From Candidatus Bipolaricaulota bacterium (GTDB lineage: Bacteria; Bipolaricaulota; Bipolaricaulia; RBG-16-55-9; DRXL01), in the NCBI GenBank assembly GCA_023512665.1, contig JAILZC010000043.1, positions 1 to 6,977 of the forward strand: DNA of 6,977 nucleotides, in the 5' to 3' direction. Under the pieces are notes generated by a model that saw only the letters and a list, made by a program, of their open reading frames with translations, was not told the DNA's origin and did not search any database. The first letter of the stretch is position 1. The number at the start of each line of letters is the position of its first letter. This document shows positions 1 through 6,114 of the stretch, one piece after another. Made by a program: the position numbers and the translations under genes.

Positions 1-540
1 GCTAATATATACAGTATAAAAGCCGTGATGCGCGCGCTCTTCTTGCGAGAAGAGTTTTACTCCGAGCGGGCGCGGTTCGCCCTGATAAAGAGCCCAGTTG
101 AGCTGGTCGTAGGGGCGATCCGCCAGCTTGGGGCGGACTTAAATCTCCGTGTGCTTCCCGGCCCGCTCTCGCTCATGGAGCAGGATCTCTTCAACCCCCC
201 GGACGTCTCCGGCTGGGATGGCCATCTGAAATGGATCAACACGGCAACGATGCTCGTGCGCTATAATTTTGCCAATCTCTTGGCGACCGCACGCGGCGGC
301 ACCGTTGGGGTTTTTGCCCCTGAGAGCTTGCTTCAGGGCAAAAGTTTTCAGACGCCAGGGGAACTTGTGGACCATCTCGCACAGGTGCTGGGGCCGCTGC
401 GCCTCTCAGAGAGGACGCGCCAGCTCTTCGTTGACTATCTCGCCGAGGGCGGCTTTCAGCTCAACCCCCAGACGATAGATAACAAAGTGCGCGGACTGAT
501 TCACTTGATGATGGCGCTGCCGCACTATCAGCTGAATTAA
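1..540 (+). CDS. DUF1800 family protein, C-terminal part (5' end outside window)
   Basis: The frame is open from base 1 to a TAA at 538-540, giving 179 residues with no start in view. The codons before the GTG at 25 read as sensible protein (ANIYSIKAV), so neither GTG 25 nor ATG 28 is likely to be the true start. Family hallmarks visible are the KSPVELVVGAIRQLG segment (about residues 30-44), the LFNPPDVSGWDG block followed by KWINTATMLVRYNFANLL (about residues 62-90), and a C-terminal VRGLIHLMMALPHYQLN resembling the 'LLLSSPEYQ' ending of DUF1800 proteins. DUF1800 proteins are usually about 450-600 residues, so roughly two thirds is missing. The gene is followed 23 bp later by a DUF1501 gene on the same strand, the usual partner, so the two are probably one operon. 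Biochemical function is not established; an envelope or exported role is inferred only from the Tat-type signal on the partner. Confidence 0.9.
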   Translation, partial: ANIYSIKAVMRALFLREEFYSERARFALIKSPVELVVGAIRQLGADLNLRVLPGPLSLMEQDLFNPPDVSGWDGHLKWINTATMLVRYNFANLLATARGGTVGVFAPESLLQGKSFQTPGELVDHLAQVLGPLRLSERTRQLFVDYLAEGGFQLNPQTIDNKVRGLIHLMMALPHYQLN

Positions 541-550
541 ATTCAGAAAC

Positions 551-558
551 GAGGAGGG
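551..558 (+). promoter_or_regulatory. Strong Shine-Dalgarno for the DUF1501 gene
   Basis: GAGGAGGG includes GGAGG at 553-557, six bases before the ATG at 564. It matches the anti-Shine-Dalgarno CCUCC at the 16S 3' end in this same window (6375-6379, minus strand). It fixes the DUF1501 start and contrasts with the lack of such a site before the transcript-leading genes here. Confidence 0.85.
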
Positions 559-563
559 TCACC

Positions 564-1823
564 ATGCTCAATCGTCGGGAGTTCTTGAAGCGCGGGGTCA
601 CCTTCGTTAGTTTGAGCTTAGCTTCTCGCTCCATGCTGATGCAGGTGACGCCGGGACACGACACGGTCTTCGGGCAAGCGAGCACGCTGTCAGGGAATTC
701 TCGTCTTTTCGTGATTATTCAGCTCAACGGCGGCAACGATGGGCTGAACACGGTCATCCCCTACGGCACTGGGCTGTATTACGACGCTCGGCCCAAGCTG
801 GCCGTGCCGCCCAAAGAGATTCTCCCCGTCACTGGGCAGATCGGGCTCCATCCCAAGTTAACCAATCTGAAAAAGCTCTATGATGCGGGGAAAGTCGCGA
901 TCGTGCAGGGGGTCGGCTATCCCAACGCCAATCGCTCGCACTTTCGTTCGACAGATATCTGGATGACCGCCAATCCCGATACGGTCGAGAAGACCGGCTG
1001 GCTCGGACGGTACTTGGACGAGTCCATCGCGCGCTTTCACGGGACGAAACTCCCTGCGGCCAACATTGGGGGCACGCTGCCGTTGACGCTCGTGGGCGAG
1101 AAGGTCGTGGTGCCGTCCATCGCCAGCTTGGAGAGCTATCAGTTCTTGACGGATACGCGCTACCCTCAAGAACGCGAGAAGCGCCTTCGACTCTTTCAGA
1201 CTATTAATGGGCAATCTTTTGAGAATGCGTATTTGGACTATCTGGCGCAGACCGGGCTGGGAGCGCAGCAGAGCGCCGATGAACTCCAGACGGCTGTGAA
1301 AAAATATACCTCGAAGATTGAGTACCCCACGGATCCGTTCGCCCAGGGGTTAAAACTGATAGCGCAGATCATCGCTGGTGGGATCGGGACGCAGATTCTC
1401 TATGTGACGATTGGCGGGTTCGACACCCACGCCGAGCAGAACACAGCGCGGGTCAATCACCCGATGTTGCTAGAGACCGTAGACAAAGGTTTGGATGCGT
1501 TCTATCGAGATATCTCCCAGATGGGCGTCGCTGAGGATATCGTGATGATGACATTTTCGGAGTTTGGCCGCCGGGTGCGGGAGAACGGCAGCCTGGGGAC
1601 CGATCACGGCACGGCAGCCCCGATGTTCGTCATAGGGGACAGGGTCAAGGGAGGTCTGCATGGCGAGCACCCCAGCTTGACGAAGCTCGACGATAACGGC
1701 GATCTCATGTACACCGTAGACTTTCGCTCAGTCTACGCGACGATCCTCGAAGAGTGGCTTGGAGCCGATTCTCAAGCGATCTTGGGCAAGAGGTTCGAGA
1801 GGCTCGGCTTTCTTAAGCGTTGA
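564..1823 (+). CDS. DUF1501 family protein with twin-arginine-like signal
   Basis: This is a complete 419-residue protein of normal family length. The N-terminus NRREFLKRG (residues 3-11) followed by a short hydrophobic stretch (12-26) fits a Tat signal, so export in folded form is likely. Family blocks in order are LNGGNDGLNTVIPY (54-67), GLHPKLTNLKKLYDAGK (94-110), NRSHFRSTDIW (123-133), GGFDTHAEQ (284-292), MTFSEFGRRVREN (329-341), GTDHGTAAP (345-353) and a terminal VDFRSVYATILEEWLG (385-400). DUF1501 is related to the alkaline phosphatase/sulfatase fold; D59, D287, H289, D347 and H348 are candidate metal or catalytic residues by that analogy, which is inference. No experimentally settled substrate is known to me. 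The start is set by the GGAGG six bases upstream. The gene lies 23 bp after the DUF1800 gene and is probably co-transcribed with it. Confidence 0.93.
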   Translation: MLNRREFLKRGVTFVSLSLASRSMLMQVTPGHDTVFGQASTLSGNSRLFVIIQLNGGNDGLNTVIPYGTGLYYDARPKLAVPPKEILPVTGQIGLHPKLTNLKKLYDAGKVAIVQGVGYPNANRSHFRSTDIWMTANPDTVEKTGWLGRYLDESIARFHGTKLPAANIGGTLPLTLVGEKVVVPSIASLESYQFLTDTRYPQEREKRLRLFQTINGQSFENAYLDYLAQTGLGAQQSADELQTAVKKYTSKIEYPTDPFAQGLKLIAQIIAGGIGTQILYVTIGGFDTHAEQNTARVNHPMLLETVDKGLDAFYRDISQMGVAEDIVMMTFSEFGRRVRENGSLGTDHGTAAPMFVIGDRVKGGLHGEHPSLTKLDDNGDLMYTVDFRSVYATILEEWLGADSQAILGKRFERLGFLKR

Positions 1824-1868
1824 GTTGTCCGAGCGGGGACGAGCTGTCGGGAGTAGGGCGTCGCCCAG

Positions 1869-1897
1869 TTGCGAGAAGTCCTCTCTTAGGGTAAATT
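1869..1897 (+). promoter_or_regulatory. Putative sigma-70-type promoter of cysS
   Basis: TTGCGA (1869-1874) and TAAATT (1892-1897) are separated by exactly 17 bp; each hexamer matches the TTGACA/TATAAT consensus at four of six positions. The expected start of transcription, about 1904, is only about three bases before the cysS ATG at 1907, so the mRNA would be essentially leaderless. This is the only recognisable signal in the 83-bp gap between the DUF1501 stop and cysS. I saw no convincing intrinsic terminator in that gap. Confidence 0.5.
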
Positions 1898-1906
1898 CTC
1901 TACGCT

Positions 1907-3307
1907 ATGGCGACGCTGAAGCTCTTTAACACCCTCGGTCGGCGCCAGGAAGAGTTCCGGCCCATCAGAGAGAACGAAGTGGGCATCTACACCTGTGGCC
2001 CGACGGTCTACGATTACGCCCATATCGGGAATCTCAGAACGTATATCTTTGAAGATATCTTGAGACGTGTGCTCGAATACCACGGCTACAAAGTCAAGCA
2101 CGTCATGAACATCACCGATGTGGGGCATCTCACCAGCGACGCCGATGAGGGCGAAGATAAGATCGAAGCGAGCGCCCGCCGCAGCGGCAAGAGCGCCTGG
2201 GAGTTAGCTGAGATGTACACCAGAGCGTTCTTTCGGGACACCGAACGCCTCAATATCTTAAGACCCCATGTCGTCTGCAAGGCCACTGATCACATTGCCG
2301 ACCAGATCGCGCTCATCAGGAAGCTCGAAGAGAAGGGCTATACGTATAAGACTTCCGACGGAATCTACTTTGACGTCTCGAAGTTCCCTACGTATGGGGA
2401 GCTTGTCGGCCAGAGCCTTGAAGAGAAGAAGGCCGGGGCGCGGGTCGAGGTCAATCCCGAAAAGCGCAACCCCGCAGATTTTGCGCTCTGGAAGTTTTCG
2501 CCGAAGGGCGCGAAGCGCCAAATGGAATGGGACAGCCCCTGGGGCGTGGGCTTCCCTGGTTGGCACATCGAGTGCAGCGCCATGAGCACCAAATACTTGG
2601 GCCAGCCCTTCGATATGCACTGTGGCGGCGTGGATCACATCTCTACGCACCATCCCAACGAGATCGCCCAGAGCGAGGCTGCCGAAGGCGTCAAGATGGC
2701 CAATTTCTGGCTCCACGGGGAATTCATGACCGTCGAGGGGCGGCGCATGGGCAAGTCCGAGGGCAATGCGTATCTCCTAGAAGATTTAATCAAGCGCGGC
2801 TATGAGCCCCTGGCGTTTCGGTATCTCTGCTTGAATACGCATTATCGCGTTCAGCTCAATTTCACTTGGCAGGCGCTTGAAGGGGCGCAGACGGCTCTGG
2901 AGAGACTGCGAGAGCACGTGCGCAATGCTCGCGCCGTCGGCGGCGATCCCGCCCAGGGCAAGATTCCCCCACTGGTGCGCGAGCGCTTTCTTGAGGCGAT
3001 CAACGATGACTTAAATATCCCGCAGGCCCTGGGGGTCACGTGGGACTTTGTGCGTGCGCACCAGAACCCGTCAGATAAACTTGCCACGCTCTTTGATTTT
3101 GATCGCGTCTTTGGGCTGAAGCTGAGTGAGGTTCACTCCGAGCCTCAAGGTGAGCTTCCCGCAGAGGTGCGCGAGCTGGTAGCCCAGCGCGAGGCGGCAC
3201 GCAAAGCCAAGAACTTCAAAGAGGCCGACGCTTTGAGAGCGAAGATCGCGAAGTTGGGCTACGAAGTGATCGACACGCCGCAAGGTCCTAAGCTGCGGCG
3301 GCGCTGA
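1907..3307 (+). CDS. cysS: Cysteinyl-tRNA synthetase
   Basis: CysS joins cysteine to tRNA(Cys) in the cytoplasm using ATP. The 466-residue length is normal (E. coli CysS is 461). The class I signature HIGN is at residues 39-42 in [14 protein letters not shown]. The KMSKS-equivalent is RMGKS at 280-284, with Arg and Gly replacing the usual first Lys and middle Ser but the catalytic Lys kept (K283). The zinc site that recognises cysteine is intact by alignment with the E. coli enzyme: C30, C223 (WHIECSAMS), H248 and E252 ([10 protein letters not shown]). The C-terminal third (about 355-466) is the helical tRNA-binding region and ends in a basic KLRRR. The start ATG follows a -10-like hexamer by nine bases. 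The nearest purine patch, AGGG at 1888-1891, is 15 bases away, too far for a good ribosome site. The TGA stop directly abuts the stop of the convergent gene. Confidence 0.97.
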   Translation: MATLKLFNTLGRRQEEFRPIRENEVGIYTCGPTVYDYAHIGNLRTYIFEDILRRVLEYHGYKVKHVMNITDVGHLTSDADEGEDKIEASARRSGKSAWELAEMYTRAFFRDTERLNILRPHVVCKATDHIADQIALIRKLEEKGYTYKTSDGIYFDVSKFPTYGELVGQSLEEKKAGARVEVNPEKRNPADFALWKFSPKGAKRQMEWDSPWGVGFPGWHIECSAMSTKYLGQPFDMHCGGVDHISTHHPNEIAQSEAAEGVKMANFWLHGEFMTVEGRRMGKSEGNAYLLEDLIKRGYEPLAFRYLCLNTHYRVQLNFTWQALEGAQTALERLREHVRNARAVGGDPAQGKIPPLVRERFLEAINDDLNIPQALGVTWDFVRAHQNPSDKLATLFDFDRVFGLKLSEVHSEPQGELPAEVRELVAQREAARKAKNFKEADALRAKIAKLGYEVIDTPQGPKLRRR

Positions 3308-4534
3308 TCAGCTCCGGGCTATAAGTAAGAATTTTCGCGGCCAGCTTGCGCCCTCAACAAGCTCAATCCCGTGCTCGGCTAAATCTTCAGAGATCTCTTC
3401 AAAAGTCAGCCATTCGCACAGCGTCAGACGGGCTTTGCTCAGAAGAGCTTCTATCTTCTCGCGGTCGAATGGGCAGTGCGTCTCGCGCATCTCCAGGTCT
3501 TCTATGGCTGTGCCGAACGCCCAGGTCTTTGTCACAAAATCTTGGAGATCGCGCCGGGAGAGCCAGAGCGTGCCGTCGGGGCACTCTTCGAGAGTTATCT
3601 TTCTAAGCTGATAACGCTGCACGAAATAGTCGAGCTGGGCGCGTACTCTCTGAGGGAGGCGCACGCGCACCCTCTCTGGGCCAGGATCGAGATGATCGAG
3701 CGCGATGAGCCGTCCGCCGGACTTGAGCACTCGGCTGATCTCAGAGAGAGTTCTCTCTAAATCGCCAGGCTGCCCAAAGAGCGCGATCTCATGAAGAACT
3801 TGTGCCGCAAGCACCACATCGAAGCTCTGATCAACGAAGGTGAGTTTGTCGGCGCGAGCGAGGTGTAATTCAGCGTGAGGGCAGTTTGCCTGGGCTTGCC
3901 GAAGACGTTCAGGGGACTCGTCAATGCCCACGAGCCGTGGGATGCCAAGTTTGGCCGCAGCGCGAAGATACTCTCCTGAACCGCAGCCGATATCTAAGAG
4001 AGACTGAGCCTGGCCCACGCGCTCTAAGACCACGTGAATGCGCTGGGCGCGGCGCGCGTCTGTGCGCTCGCGCTGCGCTAAGATCTTTGCTGCTTCTGAT
4101 GAGTATAAGGGCGCTCGCGCTTGAGCGATGAGCTGCTGTTGCTCGTCGGGCAGGTCATAGCGAGCCAGATCGTGTATGTCGGCCCATTCGGCGGCTTCGA
4201 TGTCTGAGTCAGCGTGCAGCTCGCCTGACTTATACCGCGCGAGCAATATTACTAAGACATAGTGATACTGCACTCGGCCGTCGGGGTCTTTGAAGATTCG
4301 GTCTAGTACGTCAAGAGCGCGTTCGATCTCGATCTCGATATGGCACTCTTCGCGGATCTCTCTTCTCGCAGCGTCGCGCACGGTCTCGCCCAGCTCGACG
4401 ACCCCGCCGGGGAGGCTCCAGCGGCCCTTGCGGGGTTCGCGCCCGCGACGCACCACCAGAATCTTCCCATCGTTGAAGACCACGACGCTCACACCCACAA
4501 TCGGATGAGTGGGATAGGCTCTTTCGGGAATCAC
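3308..4534 (-). CDS. Fused Nudix hydrolase and SAM-dependent methyltransferase
   Basis: The frame extends to a TTG at 4552, but I prefer the GTG at 4534 (408 residues). It lies seven bases after a perfect TATAAT and starts MIPERAYPTHPIVGVSVVV, a typical Nudix beginning; the other starts, TTG 4552 and GTG 4540, lie before or against the -10. Residues 1-140 are a Nudix domain with box G44-x5-E50-x7-R58-E59-I-x-E62-E63, where the usual Gly near the end is His65. WSLPGG precedes the box. Nudix enzymes cleave nucleoside diphosphates linked to another group; the substrate is not readable here. From about 155 to 408 lies a class I methyltransferase: LLDIGCGSG (179-187, SAM-binding motif I), GIDES (203-207, acidic D205 for the ribose), FDVVLAAQVLHEI (238-250) and VLKSGGRLIALDHL (269-282). 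The C-terminal extension after about 300 is not recognised. The methyl acceptor is unknown. It converges on cysS and diverges from the cupredoxin gene. Confidence 0.88.
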   Translation of the reverse strand: MIPERAYPTHPIVGVSVVVFNDGKILVVRRGREPRKGRWSLPGGVVELGETVRDAARREIREECHIEIEIERALDVLDRIFKDPDGRVQYHYVLVILLARYKSGELHADSDIEAAEWADIHDLARYDLPDEQQQLIAQARAPLYSSEAAKILAQRERTDARRAQRIHVVLERVGQAQSLLDIGCGSGEYLRAAAKLGIPRLVGIDESPERLRQAQANCPHAELHLARADKLTFVDQSFDVVLAAQVLHEIALFGQPGDLERTLSEISRVLKSGGRLIALDHLDPGPERVRVRLPQRVRAQLDYFVQRYQLRKITLEECPDGTLWLSRRDLQDFVTKTWAFGTAIEDLEMRETHCPFDREKIEALLSKARLTLCEWLTFEEISEDLAEHGIELVEGASWPRKFLLIARS

Positions 4535-4541
4535 AGGCACT

Positions 4542-4571
4542 ATTATAATCAAGCTCTCGCCATCTGGCGAA
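4542..4571 (-). promoter_or_regulatory. Putative promoter of the Nudix-methyltransferase gene
   Basis: On the minus strand a perfect TATAAT (4547-4542) is preceded, after 18 bp, by TTCGCC (4571-4566), a weak -35; TCGCCA at 4570-4565 with 17 bp spacing is an equal alternative. Transcription should begin near 4535, next to the GTG at 4534, so the message would have no leader. The -35 side overlaps a perfect dyad at 4557-4570. Confidence 0.55.
4557..4570. promoter_or_regulatory. Dyad TCGCCA-TC-TGGCGA, candidate operator
   Basis: Two perfect 6-bp inverted arms are separated by 2 bp. The dyad covers the -35 and early spacer of the minus-strand promoter and lies 5 bp from the -35 of the divergent cupredoxin promoter (4576-4581). 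A dimeric repressor bound here would block the Nudix-methyltransferase promoter directly. It does not match the CRP consensus TGTGA-N6-TCACA. Regulatory function is inferred from position and symmetry only. Confidence 0.35.
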
Positions 4572-4575
4572 CGGC

Positions 4576-4606
4576 TTGACAGGGGGGGAGGGTGATGTGC
4601 TACACT
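4576..4606 (+). promoter_or_regulatory. Putative promoter of the cupredoxin gene
   Basis: A perfect TTGACA (4576-4581) is followed 19 bp later by TACACT (4601-4606), which carries an extended -10 style TG at 4598-4599. The 19-bp spacing is slightly long. Transcription starting about seven bases after the -10 falls on the ATG at 4613 itself, which would give a leaderless message. The spacer contains a G-rich run (4582-4592). Confidence 0.55.
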
Positions 4607-4612
4607 CTCACT

Positions 4613-5380
4613 ATGGACCGTTGGATCGCATTGCTCGCGGGGCTGCTAGCTCTCATCGTCGGCGTACTTCTCTTTTGGCTGCGCGGCCCCACGCCGCCGG
4701 TCGCGGAGACGGCGCCACGCGTCTTCGTCGTAGAGATTCGCGATCATTATTTTGATCCCCCCGGGCTCTCCCTTCGGCCCGGCGACCGCGTCATCTGGGT
4801 TTTAAAAGAGAACGCCCAGGGAGACGGGCACACCGTGACGGCGTATCATCCCAGCCAAGATCGCCCGCTGCGCATCCCCCCTGGGGCGCCGCCGTGGAAT
4901 TCCGGGCTGATGACCCAGATCGGACAGTCGTACTCGTATCTCTTTGCTCTGCCCGGAGTCTATGACTATCTCTGCGTCCTGCACGAGCAGCAGGGCATGG
5001 TCGGGCGCGTCCGTGTCGGCAGTGCAGCGAGTTCTTCCGCAACGGAGCAGGGCCTGCCCGCTGCGGCCCAATCGTCCATCCCAACAGTAGACGAGCTCTC
5101 TGGAGTTGTTGGGGAGGCGTTCACGGCAATGGCACTTCTGCAAGGGATAGAGTATCTTGTTCAACAGTCTCAGACAGCGCAGGCGCTGCGCCAACTGAGA
5201 GACTTTCAGGGCGTTTTCCCGCAGAGTGCTTTAGCTGCGGCGTTGGGGAGCGTTCGAGAGCAGTTTGAGAACAGGCTTTCAGTTCTGGAAGCGTTACTGA
5301 ACCGGGGGGCACCTATGAGTGCTGTCACACAGACGGTTTCTCAAGCCAAGGCCCTGCTTGAGAGCGTCGCGAAACTCTAG
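4613..5380 (+). CDS. Membrane-anchored cupredoxin (plastocyanin-like) with helical C-terminal domain
   Basis: The protein is 255 residues from the ATG at 4613. In-frame starts at 4592 (GTG) and 4595 (ATG) lie upstream of or inside the -10 element and are rejected. Residues 5-23 form one hydrophobic segment with no lipobox Cys, so an uncleaved membrane anchor with the rest outside the cytoplasm is most likely. Residues 36-136 are a cupredoxin fold: GDRVIW (57-62), GHTVTAYHP (72-80) and YDYLCVLHEQQGMVGRVRV (117-135). Type 1 copper ligands are predicted as H73, C121, H124 and M129, the last three in C-x2-H-x4-M spacing. Such proteins carry single electrons between membrane complexes or bind copper. 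A Ser/Ala/Gln-rich linker (137-157) leads to a roughly 100-residue predicted helical region (158-255) that I do not recognise. The redox partner is unknown, and no oxidase or reductase gene is adjacent. The stop TAG overlaps the stop of the convergent regulator gene. Confidence 0.88.
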   Translation: MDRWIALLAGLLALIVGVLLFWLRGPTPPVAETAPRVFVVEIRDHYFDPPGLSLRPGDRVIWVLKENAQGDGHTVTAYHPSQDRPLRIPPGAPPWNSGLMTQIGQSYSYLFALPGVYDYLCVLHEQQGMVGRVRVGSAASSSATEQGLPAAAQSSIPTVDELSGVVGEAFTAMALLQGIEYLVQQSQTAQALRQLRDFQGVFPQSALAAALGSVREQFENRLSVLEALLNRGAPMSAVTQTVSQAKALLESVAKL

Positions 5381-6072
5381 AGCGTGCCGCTCTTCTCCTT
5401 GAGCTTCTCTTCATCTTTGATGATGATATAGTAACGCTTCTTGTCCAAGATGCCCTCTTTTGCGAGACGATTGAGGGCTGACGTCGTGTTCTCGCGGGCC
5501 GATCCAATCAGATCAGCTAATTCTTTGTGCGTGATCTTAAAGCTGATTTGAGTCCCTTCGGGGGTCTGCTCGCCGTGCTCTTCGATCAGTCTGAGTAACT
5601 GGCGCGAGAGCCGCGTCGTGATGTCTTTGAAGACGAGATCTTCGAGCTTTTGTTCTAAATCGCGGGCCCGCTTGCCAAAGAGCTGAATGATTTCCAGAGC
5701 AAGCCAGGGCTTGCGCTCCAAGAGATAGAAGAATTTTTCGCGCTCGATGGGGTGAATAATCGCGTCTTGCAAGACTTGGGCCAAGTGTTCGCGGCGCTTC
5801 GCCCCGATCAAGACCATCTCGCCGAAGATCTCCCCAACTCCCAAAATCGCGAGGGTCAGCTTGCGCCCGCTCTCGTCCAGATAAGCGAGCTTCACCTTGC
5901 CGTCTTTAATATAGTAGACCCGGTCGTCCATATCGCCGGGCTGATAGATGACCTCGCCCTTCTTGTAGAACCGTCCTGATGTGGATTCAACGATCTCGCT
6001 CAACGCTTCGGTGATCTGCTGCCCGTTGGGCTGGTGCCCGGTCATGCTCAGCATCGTGAAATGGTTGATCAT
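5377..6072 (-). CDS. CRP/FNR-family transcriptional regulator
   Basis: The predicted protein has 231 residues, typical of the family. Residues about 22-125 are the cyclic-nucleotide-binding-like beta roll: RFYKKGEVIYQPGD (34-47), VYYIKDGKVKL (52-62) and GEIFGEMVL (80-88), equivalent to the phosphate-binding cassette. A long dimerisation helix follows (about 126-150), and a Crp-type helix-turn-helix lies near 177-209 (ITHKELADLIGSARENTTSALNRLAKEGIL). There are no cysteines, so it is not an Fe-S FNR sensor. The cassette Arg-Ser of E. coli CRP (R82, S83) aligns by eye to Glu95-His96, so cAMP binding is doubtful and the ligand is unknown. The ATG at 6072 has only a poor purine-rich AGAGAG before it; ATGs at 6054 and 6045 are possible because the first 18 residues look unstructured. 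It lies downstream of the 16S gene on the same strand. Confidence 0.92.
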   Translation of the reverse strand: MINHFTMLSMTGHQPNGQQITEALSEIVESTSGRFYKKGEVIYQPGDMDDRVYYIKDGKVKLAYLDESGRKLTLAILGVGEIFGEMVLIGAKRREHLAQVLQDAIIHPIEREKFFYLLERKPWLALEIIQLFGKRARDLEQKLEDLVFKDITTRLSRQLLRLIEEHGEQTPEGTQISFKITHKELADLIGSARENTTSALNRLAKEGILDKKRYYIIIKDEEKLKEKSGTL

Positions 6073-6091
6073 AATCTCTCTTGCCCTCTCT

Positions 6092-6114
6092 CGCGAGCGC
6101 GAAGGACGCTCGCG
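6092..6114. repeat. Perfect 8-bp inverted repeat upstream of the CRP/FNR gene
   Basis: Arms CGCGAGCG (6092-6099) and CGCTCGCG (6107-6114) flank a 7-base loop, 20 bp upstream of the regulator's ATG at 6072. As RNA it would be a very stable GC hairpin in the 5' leader; as DNA it is a symmetric site suitable for a dimeric regulator, including self-control. No T run follows, so it is not an intrinsic terminator. Which role applies cannot be told from sequence. Confidence 0.5.

Noticed and set aside
37..58. Terminator-like hairpin: arms CTCTTCT and AGAAGAG with a 4-base loop followed by TTTT.
   Set aside because: It lies inside the open DUF1800 frame and encodes conserved-looking residues (ALFLREEFY). 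The stem is short and AU-rich, so chance is the simplest explanation.
1824..1891. Possible terminator around GGGCG-T-CGCCC after the DUF1501 stop.
   Set aside because: The loop is too small for the full stem, no T tract follows, and the other pairings there are only 3-4 bp.
3743..3758. Inverted AGAGAG / CTCTCT around a 4-base loop.
   Set aside because: It is a simple-sequence match inside the methyltransferase coding region (LERTLSEIS), with no T run and no regulatory position.
4592..4612. Upstream GTG (4592) and ATG (4595) starts for the cupredoxin gene.
   Set aside because: They precede or overlap the -10 hexamer and would add MMCYTLT before a normal membrane anchor. The G-rich patch is too close to them to act as a ribosome site.
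6052..6073. TATGAT at 6073-6068 as a -10 for leaderless expression of the regulator from ATG 6054.
   Set aside because: No reasonable -35 lies 16-19 bp upstream and the spacing to ATG 6054 (13 nt) is less tight than in the other three genes; left as an open alternative only.
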